A stretch of 64,000 bases of DNA from Dryas octopetala (lineage: Eukaryota > Streptophyta > Magnoliopsida > Rosales > Rosaceae). The stretch covers positions 2,480,001 to 2,544,000 of the forward strand of contig OY992835.1 in assembly GCA_963921425.1 (NCBI GenBank). Reading direction: 5' to 3'. This document shows, piece after piece, positions 45,694 through 55,366 of this stretch. Positions within the stretch are counted from its first letter, which is position 1, and every line of letters starts with the position of its first letter. Under the pieces are notes generated by a model. The model saw only the letters and a list, made by a program, of their open reading frames with translations. It searched no databases and was not told the origin of the DNA. A program made the position numbers and the translations under genes.

Positions 45694-46655
45694 CACACTT
45701 GAATAGTGCAAGATCAAATGCACTATATGACAGCACAATGATATCTGTCAAAACTCCATAGTAAATGACTTTCTCATTGACCATTGCATTGTCTCTTGCA
45801 CTAGCTCTACAAATTGTTGCGGCTTCAAGTGAAATACCACTATTTTGTGTACATGTCTCTCTATCCTTGGTACGAAATCGAAGACCATTTATAATCATCC
45901 CAGAATAAGAAATAGACTGCTGCAATGGGCCACCTGCAAGCCACCTAAGAGTTTTTGACATATTTTGGTCAATCATCTCAGCCTTAATCTGTGCAAATTA
46001 AGTTTCAGCATGAGTTAGAAATAAAAGTTTTGATCACATAATTAAATAACTAACAAAATTATATATTACAAAATTCTTACAACCTTAGCATCAAACCATT
46101 CACTGAAGGACTCCATGTGTTTCTTCTCTAATAATGTTTCATTTCTTCCGAGATGTCTATCTTCTCTCTTAAGTTCCTCCTTGTGCATACTAGTATAGAA
46201 AGTATTGTGTTAGAAGATTTTTCCTAATGTCTCTTGTGAGTTTGAAAGTATAAATAACATTAATGTGAACACTTACTCTATATATGGCTGAACTTCTTCT
46301 GTATTGAACAACACATATCGATGGGCAGCTTGTAACAAATCAGCTGGAAGAATGATTTGCTTCCCTTTAGACGTAGGGCGCCCTTCCAACAACAAACTAT
46401 TCTCAAATTCTTCATTCCGTGCATGCCTAGAGCCTATATCATCAGCTTGTTTTATATATTTGCTACATAACAATGCACACTCTTCAACAAGGTACCGCTC
46501 AGCTATACACCCCTCAGGCCGTGCACGATTCATAACATATCCTTTTAACACTTTCATATACCTAAAACAGCAATGAAATTGAATTAAAATATTATAAATG
46601 CTTAGATATTATTTTTAGGTTATAGATGTTTAACCTGTCAAATTCTAACCATTCT
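45694..46655 (-). pseudogene. Tnp2-like transposase of the outer CACTA, part before the insertion
   Basis: Exons on the minus strand: about 46,273-46,637 (RYMKVLKGYVMNRARPEGCI, then DIGSRHARNEEFEN, end of DUF4218); about 46,083-46,198 (MHKEELKREDRHLGRNETLL, FSEWFDAK); and 45,697-45,988 (LRWLAGGPLQQSISYSGMII, QNSGISLEAA, VIYYGVLTDIIVLSY, start of DUF4216), which runs straight into the inner CACTA. The catalytic Transposase_21 region expected upstream is not recognised. Only a short MDKEWLEFDR stretch precedes the first exon, so the gene is N-terminally deleted as well as split. The family cuts and pastes CACTA elements via the terminal repeats. Confidence 0.8.
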
Positions 46656-48994
46656 TTATCCATCTTGAGAGACCAAAAAGACACTAGCCTCCAGTCACCT
46701 TGATGTCCAAATTAAACATGAATAAAAAAAACATTATCCAAAAGTTTAAAAGCTATATAAAAATGCAATCACAACTTCATCTAGACATAACCATAGAATC
46801 TCAAGTGTGACATATCTAAAGAATTGACACACACAAAAATCTTAAAAAAGGCACAAGAATATTAGAATTTATAAGGTGCTGCATATATCAAACTCAGAAT
46901 GCAACTACTTTTCAAACATATAGAACACATATATTTAGAATATAGTGGTTGATAAGTTGCAGGTCTAACCTCTTGCCTACTAGCTAACAGGTTCAACATC
47001 AACAAGTGCCCTGCTAACAAGTTCCAAATGTAGATTTTCACTGCAAGACTGAAAATAATTTAAAGGTAATTCAGTTAGAAGTTACTCTAGAAGAAAATTG
47101 AGTACTACATGTTTAGTCAACAAAGTAATTAATTGGACTTAAGGGAATTCTAACCTGAAACTTTTGTTTCCTTGAGTTGCTCAACCACCTTCATTACTTT
47201 GGCTTCTTCCCTCTCATTTCTATCGATCACTTGGCTTCCAGCAAACTTCTTCCTAAGGATTCTATATATATATTAATCATAGCCAAAAGTAAAAATAAAA
47301 ACATATTAGTGAAAGATAAATAAAATTGGATAAACTACATAATCTATGAAGTTTCAAAGAAAACCTTAAGATTCTCCCATTTCTAATACAGGATATTGAA
47401 TTCAAAAGATGCAGTCCCCAAACCCATGTATCAAGAAATCAAAATTGATGGCTCACAAAGCAATATTTTTGGCTTCTTTTCTTTTGTAAAATAGGCTTAT
47501 GTTGTTAAAAGTCATTTTTCTTAATATTAATTAACCAAAACATATATAACAAAATTTCAGGTAAGTGAGTGGACTATTTAGCAATGTTTAATTACCATAT
47601 ATAGCCACTACACAAAAAATTTGTCCTGTACCAGTCACCCAAATTCCTTGCCATCTATGGAAAAATATATGGTTCATCCCCTAAAAAGCTCTTGCAAATG
47701 CTAGATAGAACACTCGGGTTTTATTGTACACTTCCATTATGCACCCACTGCACTCTAAAATATGGTACACTCATATACATTATTCACCCCTTTTATTGTT
47801 TTCATAGTTATCTAGAGCAGAGGGAGAAGGGTGTTTGAGATTGATGAGTTATAATGTTATATACATAAATTGATTATAGGAATTACTGTACATATGGTGA
47901 TGAATTATATACATAAATTGATTATAGGAATTACTGTACAGCCACCATATTGAATATTAATAATGAACAAAGCTATAATTATGGATAGTGGCTGAGGGTC
48001 AGTCATTATAACAGCCAAAACAGACCTACACATTTAAGAGTCCCAAATGACAAAATTAAGCTGACTGAGCTATATCAGTCAGCCAATATCAGTTGTAGTT
48101 CTATGGTATTCTAGTAGTGTCTCTTAGCTCCTTGAAAGCAACCTCAGAATAACCCAGCATTGGCATATACATAACATGTGGTCCTGGTAATTATGCTAGT
48201 ATATATAGTCTAAAGAGGTCAGGCTAACTTAGCTAATCAAAATAGGAGGGGATAGAATGATTAGCATTTAAATGCACCCAGTATTATTTCTTGTGCATTA
48301 ACATTAAAACATTGGATTCCCTTGTCCCAGCTTGTGATTTTATCTAAACTGTTTGCAGGTCTTGTGGGTCGGAGGGCATTCAAGTAGTGAAGCATAAATC
48401 AGTTCCAGCTTAACTTTGTTGCTAGAAAAGGCACCTAAATTATGCAGACCACAAAAGCAAGGTAACTTCTATTGCTTTTTTATGACTGTTTTCTTCTCCT
48501 CCTATAAAGAGGCCTGTTGATGTGTTTCTTGATCAAATGAGGGGTTGCTTTTTAAAAAAAAAAAAAAAAAAGAAACATTGTGCAGTCCTTGTGACATGTT
48601 TAGAATTTAGGAACAATTCTCCACCAATACACACACACACACACAAAGACCTAGAAATTACGAAGTTTTTTTTTTTTTTTTTTGAAAAGAAACATTACAA
48701 AATTTTGTTACAAGCTAGATTTCTTTAGGGTCTGAGTTTAAGGAACAACATACCAATAGGTAAAACATGTGAGCTATCTAGTTTTCAGTAGCAATGCTGA
48801 AAATATATGAATGAGGATGTCAGATATCCTGTGTATGGCAACAATGAGAAAAGAAAATAAAAAAAGGGAAATCAATGCAAAGAGCAAGATTGAGGTGTTG
48901 TTTCTAATATGATTGGTCCAACTCTAGTTTCTTGTGGATTAACCGATTGTTAAATGTGCTTTTTAGGACCTGAATAAAAAAGGACAGGACTTCC
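46656..48994. other. Mostly non-coding part of the outer CACTA
   Basis: No transposase domain is found. A minus-strand exon-like stretch at about 47,161-47,264 (RKKFAGSQVIDRNEREEAKV, then VMKVVEQLKETKV) ends at a GT-like site and may be joined to 46,988-47,050 (ENLHLELVSRALVDVEPVS, stop). I do not recognise the protein; it may be another captured fragment. A 34-bp direct repeat occurs at about 47,868 and 47,909. Poly-A, (CA)n and poly-T tracts lie at 48,553-48,690. Confidence 0.35.
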
Positions 48995-49369
48995 TGTAAC
49001 GACCCGACCCAAATTTCCACTAGAAAATTTAAATTTTGTTCAATTATGGTTTTAAGAAGTTTTAAAGGATGTTGAAATGTATTTTAAAGATTTTGAGATT
49101 TATTTGGAAAATAAAAAGGTTTCGATTTAATTGTTAATTTTCATTTTTAATTTGAGTTTGACCCAAAGTTGACTTTTAAAATAAATGGGCTTTTGATTTT
49201 GACCTTGGGTCCGTTAGATAGGTTTTGAGCCCACGATTTCATAGACATGTAGCACGCGTCGATCCGAGTTACGGTTTGGAAGATACGGACGTGTGAAGTG
49301 AGGGGCAATTTTGTAAATTTATAAAAGTAGGATTTTAAATAACCAAAAATCAGAAAATTTTTTTCTGAT

Positions 49370-49440
49370 CTCTCTCTCTCTCTAGAATTTTCTGGTATAT
49401 TCTCTCTCTCTCTCTCTCTCTCTCTTTATTTCTCTCTCCC
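49370..49440 (+). repeat. (TC)n tract in LTR copy e
   Basis: Interrupted CT/TC run preceding GC-rich sequence, also present in copies c and d. Pyrimidine tracts of this kind are common near plant transcription starts, so it may mark the LTR promoter or leader; that is inference. Confidence 0.6.
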
Positions 49441-50636
49441 CGCACACTCTCTCGCTCGGTCTTCTCTTCCCCCACAACCACCCCTGTACCAGTCGACCAC
49501 CAGCACCACCACCTCGCCGTCGACCACCCCTCACCGACCCGACCTCACCGGCGTGACCCTCACAAGCCAACCACCACTCCCCGCCACTCCCTTCATCAGC
49601 CAACACTCGCGCAGGGAACAAGCCAGAAAACCCTCAGCCGTTGCCTCTCTCTTCGCCCAGCTATCTCCAGTCACCTGAGGTCACCGGCGTGCCTCCCCGA
49701 CGCCGGCCAGCTCGTCAGCTCCTCCTCCAGTTAGCCCAGCCCCCCCTGTGCGACCCCTGCTCAGAAAACTCTCACAGAGACGCCGGCCTTAATTCTTCAA
49801 ATTTTCGGCCAGTTTTCACCACGAATCTTAGAGGATTTTTAGTGGGTTTTCTCATTTAGGTATGGGCCTCCCTTTTTCTTCTGAGTTGGTTGTTAAATTT
49901 TGAATTTTAGTGGAAATGAAAAATCTTGGGTTTAAGGCCAATTTCGGGTTCTCTTTGAATCTCAGAATTAGAGGCCATTATTGTTGTTTCTTATACAATT
50001 GCATCTCTAAGAACCTCATTTGTTGTGTAGAACCAGAAATTTAGAATAAATTTAGAGAAATTTGAGTTTTGGGAAGTTTGATTTACAAGTTGGAACCCAT
50101 TTCGGGTTTGCTGAGGGTTGGCTGAGGGTTGGGGTAATTTTGGTGTGGTTTGGACAATCCCATCTTTAGGAAACCCAAAAATTTAATACTAGATTTGAAC
50201 GAATGAGGAATTTTTGAGAAGTTTTTGTATTTCGGTTAATTTTGGGCTGGAAACAGCCACCTTAGTGCAGCAACAATTGTGATTTCGAACCCCCGTGAAT
50301 ATTCCATGATTTCATGAGTATTTGGGACTACTTTGTGGAGTGGGTTATCGATCTAGGTTATGTTGTTTGTGGTTAGGCTGAGCCGAGGAGCTTTTGAAGT
50401 GTTTATGGAGGAGGTTTGGATCTACGAGTAGATGTTGGGAATCGTCGAGTTAGATTGAGAGATAATAGAAGTTGAATTGGATCTTTGATTTGGAAGTGTT
50501 TTCTTAAATTATGATTTTATTATTTGGTTATCACGAGTCTTGAAAATAGAAATATGGTTTTGAGTTACGAATTTTATGAAGATAAATGAGTAGTTTTAAA
50601 CCGTCATATTAGTACCCCCTTCAGCAGGTAAATATT

Positions 50637-51249
50637 GCTCTGCACTCGCCTAGAGATGACTCGGCGGTGTATGACCAGCACAGGTACATAGATGCTCTGC
50701 ACTCGCCTAGAGATGACTCGGCAGTGTATGACCAGCACAGGTATATAATTGCTCTGCACTCGCCTAGAGATGACTCGGCGGTGTATGACCAGCACAGGTA
50801 CATAATTGCTCTGCACTCGCCTAGAGATGACTCGGCGGTGTATGACCAGCACAGGTACATAATTGCTCTGCACTCGCCTAGAGATGACTCGGCAGTGTAT
50901 GACCAGCACAGGTATATAATTGCTCTGCACTCGCCTAGAGATGACTCGGCAGTGTATGACCAGCACAGGTACATAATTGCTCTGCACACGCCTAGAGATG
51001 ACTCGGCGGTGTATGACCAGCACAGGTATATAATTGCTCTGCACTCGCCTAGAGACGACTCGGCGGTGTATGACCAGCACAGGTACATAATTGCTCTGCA
51101 CTCGTCTAGAGATGACTCGGCAGTGTATGACCAGCACAGGTATACAATTGCTCTGCACTCGCCTAGAGACGACTCGGCGGTGTATGACCAGCACAGGTGT
51201 ATATTTGCTCTGCACTTGCCTAGAGATGACTCGGCAGTGTATGACCAGC
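50637..51249 (+). repeat. 57-bp minisatellite array, about 11 units, in LTR copy e
   Basis: Units start GCTCTGCACTCGCCTAGAG, continue ATGACTCGGCGGTGTATGACC and end AGCACAGGTACATAATT. The plus-strand translation repeats every 19 residues (YDQHRYIIALHSPRDDSAV). Units differ by a few substitutions (CGGCGG or CGGCAG; GTACATA or GTATATA; GATGAC or GACGAC). Because 57 is divisible by three and the unit lacks stops in several frames, long ORFs appear on both strands. They are by-products. Confidence 0.93.
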
Positions 51250-51843
51250 AGTTTCCCGGGTACTAGTGTGGCGTGAGTTTTCAGTTGGGAAGTATTATGT
51301 GTTTTTTCAAAGTTTGATTTACAGTTTTGAGATGATTTAAAAAGGGATTTGTGAAAATGTTTTAAAACTGGGGAATTCTAGAGAAAAATCAAATTTAGAG
51401 TTTACGAAAAACTACATGCTATTAAAACTTCTATGTCCACTCACTGAGATTTTTCTCTCACGTCTTATTTATTTTAAAAAAATTTCCCAGGTACGAGCGG
51501 TCGAGCTAAGAAGAACGTCGAGGCACTCTGAAAGCGTGTGAAGACCTTGTAGGCTTTTTAGAGTTCCTTTTAATGCTATTTGTATAAGATAAAATCTAGA
51601 ATGGCTCTGATAACCTATGAAAATTAGTTGTATTTATCTTTGGACGGGACTGAGACCCTTATATGCTTGTGGTAGAGGTGGCTGAAAGACTTAGAAGTGC
51701 TTTTGACAGGTTTTGAAATTTTGGGTTAGTCTATTTTCAGGGGAGGTTCTGCCGAATTTTCGGTAGGATTTTCCTTGATTTTGGATTCCCGCAGGACCTC
51801 TTTGGGTTTTAGGGTGAAATCCGGGGGCGGTCCTGTCACTTCC

Positions 51844-52246
51844 TTTTTGGCATAAAACACAAAAGCTTGACTCACACCAAACATCCGTACACATTGCATA
51901 GCAAGGAGACACATCTAAAGAATGCTTGATCAATTTGAATAGATTATCTCTGTTGTGTTTGTTTAAATTGAGAATGGTAAAGTTGGAAAATTTATCAGGA
52001 GGTGATTGTTCTGTGGATCATATTTGTCAAAAGTCCAGCACGAGAGTGGTGGGATGAATTGGACTCACTATTACAGTTGAATCTAACAACAGGACTTAAA
52101 GGCTGAATCTAACCCTGGGCAAAATTACTGTTGTCCCAAACCAGGACTTAAAGGCTGATTATATGCTTTTTGTAGGACCTACTCTTTTTTTTTTTGTTGA
52201 AAAGACTCTGAACTTGTTCTGTCCATTTTTCTGTTAATCTCTTGCA
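51844..52246. other. Outer CACTA, non-coding or intronic sequence before the Pumilio exon
   Basis: No ORF. The last bases (TCTCTTGCAG) are a good splice acceptor for the exon that follows, so captured intron sequence is likely. Confidence 0.4.
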
Positions 52247-52420
52247 GTTTATTTTTTATTCCGCTGCAAGATTTTGTGTTGAGATTGCAACTCAACGCCA
52301 TGCATGCTGTGTACTACAAAAATGCATTGCACATGCCATTGGGAGACATCGAGATAAGCTGATCACCGAAATTTCCAGAAATGGGCTTCTCCTATCCCAA
52401 GATCCTTATGGCCTTATGGG
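52247..52420 (+). pseudogene. Pumilio-family RNA-binding protein, single exon fragment
   Basis: After a TTGCAG acceptor the frame reads SAARFCVEIATQRHACCVLQ, KCIAHAIGRHRDKLITEI and SRNGLLLSQDPYG. These are PUF repeats of plant Pumilio proteins (APUM type), which bind 3' UTRs and repress mRNAs. The exon ends at a duplicated CCTTATGG next to GTAACC. No neighbouring PUF exons are present. It lies inside the outer CACTA between LTR copy e and the right terminus, so it is a captured fragment. Confidence 0.75.
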
Positions 52421-52997
52421 TAACCATCTACAAGTGTCTTTTAAACGTACTTAATTTCTTTTCCTTGCTGACCATAAATCCTTAATATGATATGGCAATC
52501 CATAATATTTATATGGATATGTACTTTTTTTTTTTTTTTCTTGTGGAAGAATGTAAGTTAAATTTATTGATAGTCTAGGATCATATATTGCAACATGCAT
52601 CACCTGTGTTTCTCATTACTTAAAACACAAGTTCACTGCTGCTGAAGAATTGGTTTTTTTTTATTTCCTTTTAATTCCTAGAAGCCTGTTATTGTTGAAG
52701 CTGATTGTCATTTTGCTAATTTTCTCTCTGAAGTGGCTTCTCTAAAGTAGGCACATTACCATACCATTTTACACTTAATACATTTCTTCATTTATTCTTA
52801 TTTTTACATTATGTCTTCATGATTTTAGTTTCACAGTTCATCATCATTAGAAAAGGTCTTCCTTTATCTTGTGGCCCACACATCCTTTTCAATCAAAAAC
52901 TGAAACTTGGGCATACTTTCAGCATATAAAATTGTAGTGCACTCTTAGTTTAATGGGAACTAGCAATGTATGTTGTATTACAAGCTTATTAACGTAC
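52421..52997. other. Outer CACTA, non-coding stretch
   Basis: AT-rich sequence with homopolymer T tracts. May include captured Pumilio and PGI intron sequence. No further exon is recognised. Confidence 0.35.
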
Positions 52998-53318
52998 CTT
53001 AAGAGGAGGATTATCAGGAGCCAATGCCTCAGCAACAAACTGTGGCCCAAGTGCTGAACCTTCAATACCAACTGAAAGCACCTGAGTAAACCGACCCACT
53101 GGAAAAGACGACGACTTAATCTGAATGTTTCAAACAAACCCATTTCCTCTATCAAATACACAAATGGAAATTGAACAACAATAAATCAATTCAACACCAA
53201 ATGGAGAAATTGAAACGCAAATCTGACCTTACCGTTGACGACGTCGTCAGCGAACTTGATTAGCGCGCGCCTCAAGCGTGTTCTCAATCTGCAACCTGAG
53301 GAAGGAGTTGGGGGAGGA
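52998..53318 (-). pseudogene. PGI1: Plastid glucose-6-phosphate isomerase fragment, two exons
   Basis: Exon at about 53,233-53,318 reads SPNSFLRLQIENTLEA and then, after a frameshift, KFADDVVNG before a GTAAGG donor. Exon 52,998-53,120 reads [20 protein letters not shown] and [16 protein letters not shown] before a GTACG donor. This matches plastidial phosphoglucose isomerase, which interconverts fructose-6-P and glucose-6-P for starch synthesis. The [10 protein letters not shown] loop has Glu where the family has Gly. Both exons are on the minus strand, opposite to the Pumilio and ARM-repeat fragments on either side. This is a captured, dead fragment. Confidence 0.8.
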
Positions 53319-53398
53319 CTGAATCAATGGATGGATGGCTTTAGCTAGGACACAATCGATGGGGGAGAGAGCACTGAAACTAAGCTAGGACATAATCG

Positions 53399-53551
53399 AT
53401 GGGAGTTCCGATTATTGTCTCTGTTCTCAGCGACACGCCGATGCGAGTTCAGGCCTCAGTGATGAAATTGGTGTCCAAAATGTCCGAGCTTGACCCCGTT
53501 GCTCAGGAACTGACTTTCTTGGTTGTTAGAGAGAATGTGAGAAGGCCGATG
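53399..53551 (+). pseudogene. ARM-repeat (ARO-like) protein fragment
   Basis: The frame reads GVPIIVSVLSDTPMRVQASV, MKLVSKMSELDPVAQE and then RENVRRP. This closely resembles a stretch of plant ARMADILLO REPEAT ONLY (ARO) proteins, which act in polarised cell growth. About 50 residues are preserved and the bases between VAQE and RENV differ from the family pattern. It sits next to the PGI fragment within the outer CACTA and is probably a captured piece. Confidence 0.55.
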
Positions 53552-53554
53552 CTT

Positions 53555-53750
53555 TCTTGGTGGCTGACTCGTCAAAGCTTCAGGGAGATAAGGACTGGCA
53601 TAATGAGATTGGAAGAATGGGTTTGGAAGAATGGGAGTAGATTTTTTTGTACAGTTGTGGCTGACCCATCAAAGCTTCAGGGAGAGAAGGACTGGCGTAA
53701 TAGTTTGGAAGAATGGGTTTGGACTTTGGAAGAATGGGAATAGATTTTTT
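53555..53750 (+). repeat. Tandem duplication of about 95 bp
   Basis: Two copies share GGCTGACTCGTCAAAGCTTC (second copy CCCATC), then AGGGAGATAAGGACTGGC and end with AATAGATTTTTTTGT. The first copy is in frame with LVADSSKLQGDKDWHN-like residues in one frame; the protein is not recognised. Confidence 0.7.
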
Positions 53751-53835
53751 TGTGAAAAAGGGGTTTCAATTTTTTAGTGATAAAAAGGAGAGGGAGAATT
53801 CCCGCATAAAATTTTAGTCCATCTACATTAATATT
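53751..53835. other. Outer CACTA, short non-coding stretch
   Basis: A-rich linker between the duplication and the right subterminal repeats. Confidence 0.3.
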
Positions 53836-54157
53836 ATTGAGTTTCATTTTAACAACACGCAGTGCACGTTGTTATATTTAATAAATTCCACAACGTGTAC
53901 GAGTATGTTGCAGTATAATCTTTTAACAGCGTGCAAAACACGCATGTTGTCAAATACTTAATAAATTCCACAACGTGCACCGGTATGTTGCAGTATAATC
54001 TTTTAACAACGTGCAAAACACGCATGTTGTCAAATACTTTTACATCACACTAATAACAACGTGCATTAAAGGCACGTTGTAAAATACCTTATTTCGCAAC
54101 GTGCATCAGCCGCACGTTGTTAAATACATGTTGTCAAAAGGCATTTTTCTTGTAGTA
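53836..54157. repeat. Outer CACTA right TIR and subterminal repeats
   Basis: Eight or so CAACGTGC/GCACGTTG words, including two copies of a longer 'ataaattccacaacgtg' unit at 53,880 and 53,970. The terminal base is A instead of G. Confidence 0.8.
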
Positions 54158-55366
54158 TAAATAGAACGATGAAATTAAAGAAGAAATTGTAAAACATTGC
54201 ATTAAAATCAACTTTGGAAACTTCTAGTTCCAATAAAAATAATCAACAAACTTCGGGTCATGATTTGTATATAGAGATTGAAAAACTTCAGGTCCTCATT
54301 TAGTTACACAATTGAATAAAGATTGAAAAACTTCGAGTTTTTAATATATATAATAAAAACAAGAAACCTCAAGATTATGATTTGATCACATAATAATAAC
54401 CAAAGAAAGAACTTAGGGTTCTCATAAAAAATTGAGAGGTTCAGATGTTCGTATGATTATATGATTAAGGAGCTTCAGGTTCTAATATAATGTGATAATT
54501 GTCGTGTATATCTCATATAAAACAAAATCTAGTGCACAACAATATCAAGACCTCAATGATCGAATATGTAGTATTTGCACTATCATTGAACGTGTAGTTC
54601 ATTGCATATTGTTCCAATATTGACCAATCATCATGAAACTTCAAGTTTTGATTGGATCGCGAAACTTCAGGTTTCGATTGGATCGTATGATAAGGAACTT
54701 TAGGCCCTTATAATAATTAAGGTAAAGGGACTTCAACTCCTTATAATGTTGAGAATAAGGAACTTCAAGCCCTAATCTCATTTATGTATGAATAATCATA
54801 TATAAAGTGTATAATAATATAGAACGGGTAGTGAAATATAAACGTAATTAAAATATAACTAACATTAAAATTGCATAAGAAAATTATATTATAATCAATT
54901 ATGAAACTTCTGGTTCATAATATTATGATCCATAAACTGTAGGTTCATCTCTTTTGATATATCCGAAACTACGGGTTCAGAATTTTGGTCCCCATTAGAA
55001 CTTTGGTTCTCATATAGGTAAACTTAATACCCTAGTATGTATGAAGGAACTTCAGGTCCTTGTATGGGTTAAGGAACTTCAGATCCTTGTATGATAAGTA
55101 ATTAGAAATTTCGGGCCCTTGTATGGGTTAAGGAACTTCGGATCCTTGTATGATAAGTAATTAGGAACTTCGGGCCCTTATCTTATTTATAACAATTGAA
55201 GAACTTAATTGAGGAACTTCGAGCCTTCATTTACTTCTATATAAATTAAGAAACTTCAGGCTCTCAATTGATTTTTGCAAAATTAAGGATCTTCAAGCCC
55301 TTAATCAATTTAATTTAAAGATCAAGCAACATTCTGATCTCATTGTAAAATATTAATTAAACATAA
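54158..55366. repeat. Irregular GAACTTCAGGTTC array, right block (Copia element A)
   Basis: Continuation of the left block across the CACTA insertion, same orientation. Words include GAACTTCAGGTCC, GGAACTTCGGGCCC and AGCTTCAGGTTCT. A 50-bp near-duplicate ('cttgtatgggttaaggaactt') occurs at about 55,056 and 55,117. No coding sequence. Confidence 0.7.

Larger units (their letters stand above)
48995..51838 (+). mobile_element. Long LTR family, copy e: complete solo LTR
   Basis: 2,844 bp from TGTAACGACCCGACCC to GGCGGTCCTGTCA, flanked by CTTCC on both sides (48,990-48,994 and 51,839-51,843). Landmarks are a (TC)n stretch at 49,370-49,430 followed by a GC-rich Pro-coding-like zone, the minisatellite at 50,637-51,249, 'aaactgggga' at 51,365, 'cactcactgaga' at 51,437, and 'acgtcgaggca' at 51,514. 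No gag/pol, PBS or second LTR adjoins it. This is the reference copy for copies a-d. The short terminal similarity TGTAACGACC / TGACAGGACC (inverted) is compatible with LTR ends. Confidence 0.82.
35871..54157 (-). mobile_element. Outer CACTA (En/Spm) element carrying transposase genes and host gene fragments
   Basis: The left end is CACTACAAGAAAAAAGGCC. The right end in reverse is TACTACAAGAAAAATGCC (first base mutated). Both continue TTTGACAAC/TTTTGACAAC. TAA flanks both sides (35,868-35,870 and 54,158-54,160), the 3-bp TSD expected for CACTA. Both subterminal zones hold many CAACGTGCA/TGCACGTTG copies. Genes on the minus strand are TnpD-like (37.2-39.6 kb) and Tnp2-like (39.97-46.66 kb). 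Later insertions are the inner CACTA (40,302-45,693) and LTR copy e (48,995-51,838). The original element was about 10.0 kb. It also contains Pumilio, PGI and ARM-repeat fragments at 52.2-53.6 kb. Confidence 0.88.

Noticed and set aside
50637..51249. CRISPR-like direct-repeat array
   Set aside because: Units are head-to-tail with no unique spacers, the DNA is nuclear plant DNA, and there are no cas genes.
50604..51266. Long repetitive ORFs on both strands as candidate repeat proteins
   Set aside because: They exist only because the 57-bp unit is a multiple of three without stops; they sit inside a solo LTR and have no start context or domain.
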